DNA from: Phycisphaeraceae bacterium
Lineage (GTDB): Bacteria > Planctomycetota > Phycisphaerae > Phycisphaerales > UBA1924
Direction: 5' to 3'
Assembly: GCA_009827215.1 (NCBI GenBank)
Contig: WUAJ01000008.1
Coordinates: 1-26,905, forward strand
Length of the DNA: 26,905 nt
Part shown: piece after piece, positions 1 to 7,004 of the stretch
Position numbering within the stretch: position 1 is the stretch's first letter
Layout of the letters: the number at the start of each line of letters is the position of its first letter
Program-made: the position numbers and the translations under genes
The notes under the pieces: generated by a model
What the model was told of the DNA's origin: nothing
Database searches by the model: none
The model's input: only the letters and a program-made list of their open reading frames with translations

Positions 1-684
1 GAGGGTCATCCCGAGCTGCTCTCCCATCTGAGGCGGGAACGGGTACTTCTGCGAGTTGGGCTCGTCGGAGTAGTACCCAAGCATCTCGAGCGAGAGCATC
101 GCGATGATGTTCTCGCCTTTCATCTTTGATGAGAGCGCAGTGGTCAGTGATCCCATCCCGTTGGACTGCCCCTTCCCCGCGGCTTCGCGTGAGTTGGAGT
201 TTTCCTCATTAGTGAACGCAATAAAGCGAAGCGTGCGGGGCTGTGGGTTGTCCGCGAACCGACGCGCCAGCTCGATCATCACCGCGACCCCCGATGCGTT
301 GTCATCAGCGCCAGGCGTGTTGACCTCGGTGTCGTAGTGTGCTCCGAGCACGATGATCTCGTCGGGATTGGTCGTCCCTGGGATCTCCGCGATGATGTTC
401 ACATCCTGAGGACGACCAGAGATCGGCAGCGCTGGAGTCGGTGCGAGATCGACCTGCAGTCCCATCGCGACGAACTGGTTGGCGATCCATCCACCTGATT
501 GTGCGAGCTGGTCTCGGTTGGTCGCGTTTCGATCCGGGAATCGGGTGGTGAGCGTGTGCACATCATCCCACAATCGAGCTTCGGTCGAGGAAGGAGTGTC
601 GCTTGACCGATTTTGCGTCGCTCCGCAGCCGGCTGCGAAGATCATGAGTGCAATGAGCAGGAAGCAGGTGGTCGTGTATTTCAT
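1..684 (-). CDS. M28 family metallopeptidase lipoprotein, partial (C-terminus outside window)
   Basis: Zinc-dependent exopeptidase (aminopeptidase-like) predicted to be a lipoprotein acting outside the cytoplasm. The 228 visible residues begin with a lipoprotein signal: a hydrophobic stretch at about 7-18 ends in the lipobox AAGC, with Cys20 as lipidation site. M28 metal-site motifs follow in order: GAHYD near 115-119 (His116), GADDNASG at 125-132, and NEE near 159-161. SLEMLGYYS at 198-206 is also typical of the family. The gene runs off the left edge, so the last zinc-ligand region is not seen. I chose ATG 684 because it gives a normal-length signal and has TATCAT five bases upstream. An in-frame ATG at 714 would add ten residues. 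It is divergent from icd. A second M28 peptidase lies at 8742-10769. The substrate is unknown. Confidence 0.9.
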   Translation of the reverse strand, partial: MKYTTTCFLLIALMIFAAGCGATQNRSSDTPSSTEARLWDDVHTLTTRFPDRNATNRDQLAQSGGWIANQFVAMGLQVDLAPTPALPISGRPQDVNIIAEIPGTTNPDEIIVLGAHYDTEVNTPGADDNASGVAVMIELARRFADNPQPRTLRFIAFTNEENSNSREAAGKGQSNGMGSLTTALSSKMKGENIIAMLSLEMLGYYSDEPNSQKYPFPPQMGEQLGMTL

Positions 685-689
685 CCACG

Positions 690-695
690 ATGATA
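690..695 (-). promoter_or_regulatory. -10-like box (TATCAT) abutting the M28 start
   Basis: On the minus strand TATCAT ends five bases before ATG 684, and there is no SD sequence between them. The geometry suggests a leaderless transcript and recurs at other genes in the window. No convincing -35 element was found. Confidence 0.4.
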
Positions 696-773
696 GGAAA
701 TCACGCTTGCGCATTGCTCAGGTGTGAGATTTTGAGGTTTCATCGAATAGATGCAGCAAAATCCATATTCGCC

Positions 774-779
774 TATAGT
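774..779 (+). promoter_or_regulatory. Possible -10 box for icd (TATAGT)
   Basis: TATAGT matches the sigma-70 -10 consensus at five of six bases and lies in the divergent gap between the M28 peptidase and icd. It would start transcription about 45-50 bases before ATG 833, leaving room for the SD sequence at 821-824. No good -35 element is visible at the usual spacing. Confidence 0.35.
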
Positions 780-832
780 TGGAATCAAACCAGCAGATAC
801 CGGACCTTGCCCCTCAATACGGAGATCTCCCG

Positions 833-2071
833 ATGAATACCACCGCTGAACCCATCACGATGACCGCTGATGGCCTACAAGTCCCCGCAAACCCCATCAT
901 CCCCTTCATCATCGGCGATGGGACCGGTCCAGACATCTGGAACGCATCGGTCAAGGTCTTCGATGCCGCGGTCGAGAAAGCATACAACGGCGAGCGCAAA
1001 CTGCACTGGCACGAAACCCTCGCGGGACAGAAAGCGTTCGACGAGACCGGAGATTGGCTCCCAGAGCAGACCCTCGAGGATTTCCGCAAGTACCTCGTCG
1101 GGATCAAAGGCCCACTCACCACCCCAGTCGGAGGCGGCATCCGCTCGCTCAACGTCGCATTGCGTCAGATCCTCGACCTCTACACATGCTTGCGTCCAGT
1201 GCGTTGGTTTGAAGGCGTGCCTTCACCAGTCAAAGCACCTGAGAAGACCAACATGGTCATCTTCCGCGAGAACTCCGAGGACATCTACGCCGGGATCGAG
1301 TTTGAGGAAGGCAGCGAAGACAACACGAAGTTCAAAGCACTCCTCAAAGAAGCGTTCCCAGACCGATTCGAGAAGATCCGCTTCCCGGACACCAGCGGCA
1401 TCGGGATCAAGCCCGTCTCCAAGGAGGGGACGACGCGTATCGTCAAAGCCGCGATCCAGTACGCGATCGACAACGACCGCGACAGCGTCACGCTCGTGCA
1501 CAAGGGGAACATCATGAAGTTCACCGAGGGCGCGTTCATGGAGTGGGGATACGAGGTCGCTCGCGAGCACTTCGGCGCCCAGCTCCTCGATGGAGGTCCC
1601 TGGTGCACGCTCAAGAATCCGAAGACCGGCAAAGAGATCATCATCAAGGATGTCATCGCGGACGCATTCCTGCAGCAGATCCTCACGCGTCCCGCAGAGT
1701 ACGATGTCGTCGCGACGATGAACCTCAATGGGGATTACATCTCCGACGCGCTCGCCGCGTGCGTGGGAGGGATCGGCATCGCGCCAGGCGCGAACATCAA
1801 CTACGACACAGGACACGCGATCTTCGAAGCAACCCACGGCACCGCACCCAAGTACGCGAACCAAGACAAGGTCAATCCAGGATCCGTCATCCTCTCAGGA
1901 GAGATGATGCTCAGGTTTATGGGCTGGACCGAAGCCGCGGACCTGATCATTAAGGGCATGAACGGCGCAATCGGTGCAAAGACAGTCACCTACGACTTCG
2001 AACGACTGATGGAAGGAGCCACCCTCCGCAAGTGTTCGGAGTTTGGGGATGATGTAATTGGTTATATGTGA
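833..2071 (+). CDS. icd: Isocitrate dehydrogenase, NADP-dependent
   Basis: Oxidatively decarboxylates isocitrate to 2-oxoglutarate in the TCA cycle, making NADPH in the cytoplasm. At 412 residues it matches the E. coli-type enzyme (416). Substrate-site residues are visible in GGGIRSLNVALR near 100-111, where Ser105 aligns with E. coli Ser113, the AceK phosphorylation site, followed by the arginines of CLRPVR. RENSEDIYAGIEF, LVHKGNIMKFTEGAF and NGDYISDALAA follow. HGTAPKYANQDKVNPGS carries the Lys-Tyr pair associated with NADP rather than NAD specificity. ATG 833 has GGAG eight bases upstream. An upstream in-frame TTG at 779 overlaps a -10-like box and is less likely. No aceK or other TCA gene is adjacent. 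Confidence 0.97.
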   Translation: MNTTAEPITMTADGLQVPANPIIPFIIGDGTGPDIWNASVKVFDAAVEKAYNGERKLHWHETLAGQKAFDETGDWLPEQTLEDFRKYLVGIKGPLTTPVGGGIRSLNVALRQILDLYTCLRPVRWFEGVPSPVKAPEKTNMVIFRENSEDIYAGIEFEEGSEDNTKFKALLKEAFPDRFEKIRFPDTSGIGIKPVSKEGTTRIVKAAIQYAIDNDRDSVTLVHKGNIMKFTEGAFMEWGYEVAREHFGAQLLDGGPWCTLKNPKTGKEIIIKDVIADAFLQQILTRPAEYDVVATMNLNGDYISDALAACVGGIGIAPGANINYDTGHAIFEATHGTAPKYANQDKVNPGSVILSGEMMLRFMGWTEAADLIIKGMNGAIGAKTVTYDFERLMEGATLRKCSEFGDDVIGYM

Positions 2072-2158
2072 TTGCAATTTTCGATCTATTCGATTAGTTT
2101 TGTGTCAGATAAGTTGGCATGTGTAAGTAGTTGGTAACTGTTTTGAAAGGAGTCAGAT

Positions 2159-2371
2159 ATGGCAGATTATGTGTTAGAGCCAGGCGAGCACGAGTGTCAT
2201 ACGCACGATAGAGTTACAACAACTGAGTTAATTCATGGAGAAGTTTGTTTCGAAATGAATGGTACGACTAGGGAATTGAAGCTTGGGGAAGTTGTCGAAG
2301 TGCCTGCAAATATGCAACATAAAGTGACAAACACCGGAAAGACACAAGCTTTGGTCGCTTGTGTTTGCTGA
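2159..2371 (+). CDS. Small cupin-like protein A (70 aa)
   Basis: A 70-residue protein with the look of a single minimal cupin barrel. HECHTHDRVTTTE lies near 11-23, the strand-turn LIHGEVCFEMNG near 24-35, and GEVVEVPANMQHKV near 42-55, where a turn and VP are followed by a late histidine. The early His residues and His53 could bind metal, but this is inference. Cysteines are frequent, including a C-terminal CVC. The start is well supported by AAAGGAG at 2146-2152, six bases before ATG. The downstream gene begins 9 bases after this stop and looks like a diverged copy. Substrate and role are unknown. Base use is AT-rich, unlike the neighbouring icd. Confidence 0.75.
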   Translation: MADYVLEPGEHECHTHDRVTTTELIHGEVCFEMNGTTRELKLGEVVEVPANMQHKVTNTGKTQALVACVC

Positions 2372-2380
2372 GTTTTGGAT

Positions 2381-2599
2381 ATGGCGGTGTTTACAGTCAA
2401 GCCAGCAGAGTGCCATGAGCAAAGGTATCCTTATGATTCCGTTGCTACGGTGATTTGCGGTCACGCATTGATCTCAGTGGGGCATAAAAAATTTGTCGGA
2501 ATTCATGAGTGTGAAAGCGTCAAAATTCCCATAGAGACAAGTTTCATAATAAAGCCATTCAACAATCAGGCATGCGTAATACGTTGTGAGCAATGCTAG
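2381..2599 (+). CDS. Small cupin-like protein B (72 aa), probable paralogue of A
   Basis: A 72-residue protein that lines up with the preceding one. Both have an early ECH, a G-[EH] turn, a 'V.[VI]P' turn, and a QA.V..C..C end. The strand pattern of VICGHALISV followed by CESVKIPIETSFIIKP fits a minimal cupin barrel and faintly recalls the small PpnP/DUF1255 nucleoside phosphorylases. That link is only a guess. There is no clear SD before ATG 2381. TTG at 2375 is an alternative start, and translation may be coupled to gene A. The stop at 2597-2599 overlaps the SD of the next gene, so the three genes likely form one transcript. Confidence 0.6.
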   Translation: MAVFTVKPAECHEQRYPYDSVATVICGHALISVGHKKFVGIHECESVKIPIETSFIIKPFNNQACVIRCEQC

Positions 2600-2610
2600 G
2601 AGGAGATTTC

Positions 2611-3339
2611 TTGGCTACTCAAATCAACACAAACTCTGGCATGCTAAACACAGAAAGAGGAAAGCCGCCGTTTCATATAGCTACGAGACGTTTAATCGAT
2701 CGCTGGTTTGCTATAGGCATTGTGCTGTCTTCGTTATTTTTTATACAAGCAATAACTCGTGAAAACTGCTGGCTTCAAGAGTTGTCATTTGGTATTTCTG
2801 TGATTAGGTTAATGAGCGTTGATGCTGCGACTGGGTTACTGTTGGCAGTGATAGGCATTTACTTGGCTGAAAGACAATTTCGGGCTTCCAAAATACCAAG
2901 ATTGCAAACAACTATGAATTTGCCGAGTTCAATCAGTTTTCCTGGAATGGACTCGCCACCTAAGCAGTCTACGGCAATCAAGAACAGTGGATCTGGGCAT
3001 GCAATTATAACAGATGTTGTTTATGGTTTAGCTTTCAAGGACAGTCAGGATCAATACGAGACTTTTAGTGACTTTGTTGAATTGATTAAGCGATTTAATA
3101 AACAAAATCTTGTTTACGATCGCGATTACACAATGCGCAGGATCAATCCTTTGTGGACTATTGTTGCCCCTGGCGATTGTAATGATGTATTCGTTGCGAA
3201 TGTGGCGTTTTTAGAAAAGGTCAAAGCATTTGATTACACAATAACCTACGAAAGCGAACTGGGTGACAAATACAGAAGAACAATGGCAATTGTCGCCTCA
3301 TACAGGGATCAGTTGTTTATGAACACAACTGCAGATTGA
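2611..3339 (+). CDS. Hypothetical membrane protein, two N-terminal helices plus beta-rich domain
   Basis: Unrecognised protein of 242 residues. Two hydrophobic segments, at about 32-49 and 72-87, would anchor it in the inner membrane. The remaining ~150 residues look beta-rich and carry AIKNSGSGHAIITDV and a late ITYESELGDKYRR. This layout is seen in many uncharacterised bacterial proteins with an Ig-like domain after two helices, where the segment after the second helix would face the same side as the N-terminus. The start is decided by a perfect AGGAGG at 2598-2603, seven bases before TTG 2611. ATG 2593 lies upstream of that SD and is less likely. Codon use is AT-rich, like the two cupin-like genes before it, with which it is probably co-transcribed. 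Confidence 0.75.
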   Translation: MATQINTNSGMLNTERGKPPFHIATRRLIDRWFAIGIVLSSLFFIQAITRENCWLQELSFGISVIRLMSVDAATGLLLAVIGIYLAERQFRASKIPRLQTTMNLPSSISFPGMDSPPKQSTAIKNSGSGHAIITDVVYGLAFKDSQDQYETFSDFVELIKRFNKQNLVYDRDYTMRRINPLWTIVAPGDCNDVFVANVAFLEKVKAFDYTITYESELGDKYRRTMAIVASYRDQLFMNTTAD

Positions 3340-3360
3340 CTGTGCCTTAACTTGCTGGTT

Positions 3361-3390
3361 ATCACAGTAAGAGGAGAGGTGTTTGATAAT
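3361..3390 (+). promoter_or_regulatory. Possible promoter for the PEP-CTERM-like gene
   Basis: ATCACA (3361-3366) and GATAAT (3385-3390) are separated by 18 bases, a weak -35 and a good -10. Transcription would start near 3397 and give a leader of about 90 bases that contains the hairpin at 3435-3452. Confidence 0.35.
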
Positions 3391-3434
3391 CTTCTGCATC
3401 TAACCCCCTCCCCCCTGCGAATAATCCCCCAGTC

Positions 3435-3452
3435 GCCGGGGTTTCTCCCGGC
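3435..3452 (+). repeat. Hairpin in the leader of the PEP-CTERM-like gene
   Basis: GCCGGG and CCCGGC form a perfect 6-bp GC stem around a GTTTCT loop. There is no T-run after it, so it is a poor terminator. It sits about 18 bases ahead of the SD (GAGAGG, 3471-3476) and follows a C-rich tract. It may shape or stabilise the mRNA leader. Confidence 0.45.
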
Positions 3453-3484
3453 TGTGTGTCTATCTACAGAGAGAGGAAAACAGG

Positions 3485-4057
3485 ATGATTAAATCAGTAA
3501 TTGCAGCGTCGGCGATGCTTGTCGCGTCAACCGCCGCCGCTTCGGTCTACAACGAGTCCATCGACGGCGATCTCTCCGGCGATCGCTTCAACCCCACATT
3601 GATCAGCGTCGACAACGGCCTCAACACCGTCACGATGCAGGTCGTCGATTCCGCACTCCCAGGAGGGGATCGTGATTACTTCACCTTCTCCATCGGTGCG
3701 GGACAATCGATCGACTCAATCGTCGTCACCGACGCGTTCAACCCAGCCGGCGGCTTCGACAGTGTCGCGTTTGTGGGACTCGCGTTCGATAGCATCTTCG
3801 ATTTCGATCCCGATGCGTTCACGGGTCCGGGTCTCGAGGGCTTTGTACTCACCGATATGTCGGTCGTCGGGACCGAATCGATCGGTGCGTTGTCCGGCGG
3901 CCTGACCTCGCTCGGGGCCGGGGATTACTCCTTCTGGGTCCAGCAGACTGGTGAAGACATCACCGAGCTCTCGCTCGCGATCAATGTCGTCCCATCCCCA
4001 AGCGCGATGGGTGTCCTCGCATTGGGTGGACTCGCGGCAGTGCGTCGCCGTCGATAA
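3485..4057 (+). CDS. Secreted protein with PEP-CTERM-like C-terminal anchor
   Basis: Exported surface or matrix protein of 190 residues. It has a Sec signal peptide (basic MIK start, hydrophobic core, probable cleavage after about residue 19 at TAAA-SVYN). The body is acidic and beta-rich, with repeated DSI..FDPDAF-like stretches. It ends in VVPSPSAMGVLALGGLAAVRRRR-type architecture: a short Pro-Ser motif, a hydrophobic helix and a terminal arginine cluster, as in PEP-CTERM sorting tails. The motif reads PSPS rather than PEP, a variant I would expect in planctomycetes. Tails of this kind are processed by an exosortase, which is not in this window. GAGAGG at 3471-3476 lies eight bases before the ATG. 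A terminator follows at 4090. Confidence 0.85.
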   Translation: MIKSVIAASAMLVASTAAASVYNESIDGDLSGDRFNPTLISVDNGLNTVTMQVVDSALPGGDRDYFTFSIGAGQSIDSIVVTDAFNPAGGFDSVAFVGLAFDSIFDFDPDAFTGPGLEGFVLTDMSVVGTESIGALSGGLTSLGAGDYSFWVQQTGEDITELSLAINVVPSPSAMGVLALGGLAAVRRRR

Positions 4058-4089
4058 ACTGGCGAAACCAACCAGATTCGTATACAGTG

Positions 4090-4122
4090 CACGGAGGTCT
4101 CTACGGCCTCCGTGTTTCTTTC
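4090..4122 (+). terminator. Rho-independent terminator
   Basis: CACGGAGG (4090-4097) pairs with CCTCCGTG (4107-4114), an 8-bp GC-rich stem with a 9-base loop, followed by TTTCTTTC. It lies 32 bases after the PEP-CTERM-like gene and just before the lipoprotein gene. Confidence 0.75.
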
Positions 4123-4135
4123 AATGGAGCGAATC

Positions 4136-4798
4136 ATGTTGAGCAAGCGAGTGGTGTTGACAGGGATGGTGTTGGGAGCATTGGTCGTTGGTTCAGCGAT
4201 GACAGGATGCGCCTCGACAGGGATCGCCGTGCGAGAGACGCTCGGGACTCCCAAGCGTGAGCAGCTTGTCGATCGAGTCGACGAGACACGCGATGCGCAA
4301 GAGAACGCGAAAGAGCAGTTCGCGACCACGCTCGATGAACTCAAGTCCCTCACCAACTTCGACGGCGGCGAACTCGAAGACGCGTACTCACGACTCAAGA
4401 AGCAATACGAGCGTGCTGAAAGCCGCGCGGACAAGGTGTCATCCAAGATCAAGTCCGTTGAGCGTGTGGGCGACGCGTTGTTCGAGGAATGGGAAGAGGA
4501 ACTCGAAGAGTACTCGACCGAATCGCTCCGCAGCGCCTCGGAGCAGCAGCTCGACGAGACACGCCGAGCGTTTAACAGCGTGCTCCGCGCGATGAAAGCC
4601 GCGGAATCGAAGATGGGACCAGTCCTTGCGGCGTTCGGAGATCAGGTGCTATTCCTCAAGCACAATCTCAATGCACGAGCGATCGCATCGCTTGACGACA
4701 CGCTTGTTGAGCTTGAAGAAGAGATTGCACAACTGATCGCTGATATGGAAGCGTCCATTGACGAAGCGAACTCGTTCATCGACGAGATGGGCAGCTGA
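4136..4798 (+). CDS. DUF2959 family coiled-coil lipoprotein
   Basis: Predicted lipoprotein of 220 residues. A signal with lipobox MTGC puts the lipidated Cys at 25. The mature part is almost wholly helical and charged, rich in Glu, Lys and Arg. It follows the DUF2959 pattern closely: VDRVDETRDAQENAKEQF, then TNFDGGELEDAYSRL, then FEEWEEELEEYS, then VLFLKHNLNARAIASL and a final acidic helix. The family's function is unknown. Its build suggests a periplasmic elongated coiled coil. ATG 4136 has GGAG six bases upstream. In-frame GTG 4112 and ATG 4124 fall in or against the terminator and are unlikely. Its stop codon directly abuts the stop of the convergent glycosyltransferase gene, with no intergenic DNA. 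Confidence 0.85.
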   Translation: MLSKRVVLTGMVLGALVVGSAMTGCASTGIAVRETLGTPKREQLVDRVDETRDAQENAKEQFATTLDELKSLTNFDGGELEDAYSRLKKQYERAESRADKVSSKIKSVERVGDALFEEWEEELEEYSTESLRSASEQQLDETRRAFNSVLRAMKAAESKMGPVLAAFGDQVLFLKHNLNARAIASLDDTLVELEEEIAQLIADMEASIDEANSFIDEMGS

Positions 4799-6034
4799 TC
4801 AAGCTGGCTGCGCCTGCGGACGCGGACACGAATCGACGAGATTGAACATCTGATCCACGCGATGCTCCCATAAGCAGGTGTTTTCTGCATGGATACGCCC
4901 TCGGCGAGCTTGTTCGAGCGCGATATCGGGTTGCGCGAGCAGTTCGTCGATCTTCTCACGCGCGTTATGCAGATTGGTCCCTGACCAATCGAACAATGTC
5001 GCGGTGGGGTTGGTATGCGTCGCGGCCATGGATCCATTGAAATCATGACGGACCATCAATCGATCGTCCGCGACGACGCACGCGCCACCCGCCATTGCTT
5101 GCATGATGCGTTCCGAGTAGGAATGCACAAACTGGGTCGGTCCCCACGCGAGCCCGATCCGGCCTCTGCTGAACGCATCGGCGCACTGCGCGTAGGTCGC
5201 TTGTCCGGCGTATTTGATTGTCCCGCTGCAGTGCTTCGCCCACTCGTCAGATCCGAACACGCCGACCTTGAGTCCCTGAAGCGCTTTGACGGTTTCGATT
5301 CGACGGAATCGGTTGACGATCGCGATGACCAGATTCCAGAGGTGCTTCTGCGTGGTCCACTTCCCAGTGATGATCCCGCGTGATCCCAGCGCGATATCGC
5401 ACGCGGCGACATATCCAAGCTTTGGATCACGGATCATCATGTTCGCAAGCGAGTTGATCAACTGGACCATTCCAGGATCTTTAATCTCTGCGATCGCTTC
5501 ATCGATCTCTTCCTGAGGACGCACGGAGCTCGTGACTACGACATCAAACTCACGATTCGCAAAGTTTTCTGGAGTCATCGAATCCAGATCACACAGCGCC
5601 GAGCGCGGGATGCCGTGGGGAATGAACGCGTGCACAAGATTCGGGAATCGGTACCGAAGCAAGTGCGTGTCATCAATGCAAGGCAGCGCGAGTCGATAGT
5701 TGGACAAAGAGTTGATCTGATTCCACTGATCGATCGCTCCATCGGAGAGACCAAAGGGATGGTCGACATAGTACTGGATCGCGCGCATCTGAGAATCTGG
5801 TGAGAACAGCGCCGGAGGGAGTCCCTCGAGCGAGTTCCCAGTGTTCATGAAGAACAGCGTCCCGTCAGTAGGCATGTGGTCGTGGGATAGATTGAAGATC
5901 TCCGCGTCGTAGCCTTTCGCTTTGAACGCTTCGAGGAGTTCCTCCGACATGGCGCCGAGCAGGTCGAACTGCGATTGGTAGAGCGAATGGATCCAGATTT
6001 TTTCTTGCGACGGCTGATTCTGTGGATTCTGCAT
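4799..6034 (-). CDS. Glycosyltransferase-like protein (CgeB / Glyco_trans_1_2 type)
   Basis: A 411-residue protein resembling CgeB-like glycosyltransferases. The N-terminal half is unspecific. The C-terminal half has VGVFGSDEW, a TYAQCADAFSRGRIGLAW segment, and the signature HSYSERIMQAMAGGACVVAD, where GT1-type enzymes bind the sugar nucleotide. It ends in helices that close over the cleft. The acceptor and sugar are unknown. Surface polysaccharide or protein glycosylation is possible. I prefer ATG 6034, with GATACT five bases upstream. A GTG at 6076, directly after the thyA stop, would add 14 residues. It is the last gene of the groES-aroA-thyA run on the minus strand and is convergent with the DUF2959 gene. 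Confidence 0.7.
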   Translation of the reverse strand: MQNPQNQPSQEKIWIHSLYQSQFDLLGAMSEELLEAFKAKGYDAEIFNLSHDHMPTDGTLFFMNTGNSLEGLPPALFSPDSQMRAIQYYVDHPFGLSDGAIDQWNQINSLSNYRLALPCIDDTHLLRYRFPNLVHAFIPHGIPRSALCDLDSMTPENFANREFDVVVTSSVRPQEEIDEAIAEIKDPGMVQLINSLANMMIRDPKLGYVAACDIALGSRGIITGKWTTQKHLWNLVIAIVNRFRRIETVKALQGLKVGVFGSDEWAKHCSGTIKYAGQATYAQCADAFSRGRIGLAWGPTQFVHSYSERIMQAMAGGACVVADDRLMVRHDFNGSMAATHTNPTATLFDWSGTNLHNAREKIDELLAQPDIALEQARRGRIHAENTCLWEHRVDQMFNLVDSCPRPQAQPA

Positions 6035-6076
6035 ACCAAAGTATCGGCAGATCGGCACAATTTCAGCAGATTCCAC

Positions 6077-6937
6077 TCAGACCGCGACCACACCTTTGAT
6101 ATGCGGATGGGGGTCATAATCCTTGAGCTCGAAGTCCTCGAACGTGAATCCGAAGATGTCGTGCACCTCGTGGTTCAAGCACATCTTCGGGAGTGGCCTC
6201 GGATCGCGATCCAGCTGCTCCTCGACCTGAGAGAGGTGATTGAGGTAGATATGCGCATCACCAAGCGTGTGCACAAACTTCCCGGCACGCAGTCCAGTCA
6301 CCTGCGCCACCATCTTGGTCAGCAGCGCATAAGACGCGATATTGAACGGCACCCCCAAGAACAGATCCGCTGAACGCTGATACAACTGGCACGAAAGCCA
6401 ATCGGGTCCCTTGTCCTTGGACCTCGCGACATGGAACTGGAACAAGCAGTGGCAGGGGGGCAGCGCCATGTCATCGACCTGCGCCGGATTCCACGCCGTG
6501 ACAATGTGCCGACGGGAGTGGGGGTTGTTCTTGAGTCCATCAATCAGATTCGAGATCTGATCAAGCGTCGATCCGTCGGGACTCGCCCATGACCGCCACT
6601 GATGTCCATAGACCGGACCCAGGTCGCCGTTCTCGTCGGCCCACTCGTCCCAGATGCGGACGTTGTGCTCTTTGAGGTAGCTGATATTGGTGTCGCCGCT
6701 GAGGAACCAGAGCAGCTCGTGGATGATCGAGCGCAGATGGAGCTTCTTCGTCGTAATGATCGGGAAGCCCGCGGTTTGTCCCGTCTTGATCTCGTGCTCG
6801 ATCGCGCCAGGAGCATTTGGATCAAGGTAGTAGCTGGATTGATGACCGAAAATGGACAGCGTCCCGACTCCGGTCCGGTCATCGCAGGGGGTGCCCTCTT
6901 TGAGCACGCGTTGGAGGATATCGAGATATTGAATCAT
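6077..6937 (-). CDS. thyA: Thymidylate synthase
   Basis: Converts dUMP to dTMP using methylene-tetrahydrofolate, in the cytoplasm. The family motifs are all present. An Arg-containing loop DDRTGVGT lies near 19-26, and YGHQWRSW near 110-117. The double arginine of NPHSRRHIV sits near 138-145. The catalytic cysteine is Cys162 in LPPCHCLFQFHV. LSCQLYQRSADLFLGVPFN follows, then HTLGDAHIYLNH. At 286 residues it is about 20 longer than the E. coli enzyme, with the extra length mostly around residues 85-125. GGTGA about six bases before ATG 6937 may serve as SD. It lies 67 bases after aroA in the same direction. Confidence 0.97.
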   Translation of the reverse strand: MIQYLDILQRVLKEGTPCDDRTGVGTLSIFGHQSSYYLDPNAPGAIEHEIKTGQTAGFPIITTKKLHLRSIIHELLWFLSGDTNISYLKEHNVRIWDEWADENGDLGPVYGHQWRSWASPDGSTLDQISNLIDGLKNNPHSRRHIVTAWNPAQVDDMALPPCHCLFQFHVARSKDKGPDWLSCQLYQRSADLFLGVPFNIASYALLTKMVAQVTGLRAGKFVHTLGDAHIYLNHLSQVEEQLDRDPRPLPKMCLNHEVHDIFGFTFEDFELKDYDPHPHIKGVVAV

Positions 6938-7004
6938 GATTCTTCACCATACAGCACAGCCGGGATCGCCGCAAACACAACTTCAAAACCGCGACCAAAC
7001 CAGC

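Larger units (their letters stand above)
2072..3345 (+). other. AT-rich island of atypical codon usage
   Basis: From just after the icd stop codon to just after the membrane protein gene, the sequence is visibly AT-richer than everything around it. Its genes use codons that are rare elsewhere in the window (TTA, ATA, AGA, GTT). The three genes inside are small, unrecognised and run in one direction. Flanking genes return abruptly to GC-rich, C/G-ending codons. This suggests horizontal acquisition. I saw no integrase, tRNA, direct repeats or inverted repeats marking its ends. Confidence 0.65.

Noticed and set aside
779..832. TTG 779 as the icd start
   Set aside because: It overlaps a -10-like TATAGT, and ATG 833 has a well-spaced GGAG and gives the usual family length.
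2159..2599. The two small AT-rich genes as a toxin-antitoxin pair
   Set aside because: Both look like the same beta-barrel fold, and neither resembles a known toxin or DNA-binding antitoxin.
3340..3367. CTGTG...CACAG inverted repeat after the membrane protein gene
   Set aside because: Only five base pairs with a loop of 18 and no T-run. Probably chance.
3435..3452. Hairpin as a terminator for the AT-rich gene cluster
   Set aside because: There is no T-run after the stem and it lies close to the next gene's SD, so a leader element is more likely.
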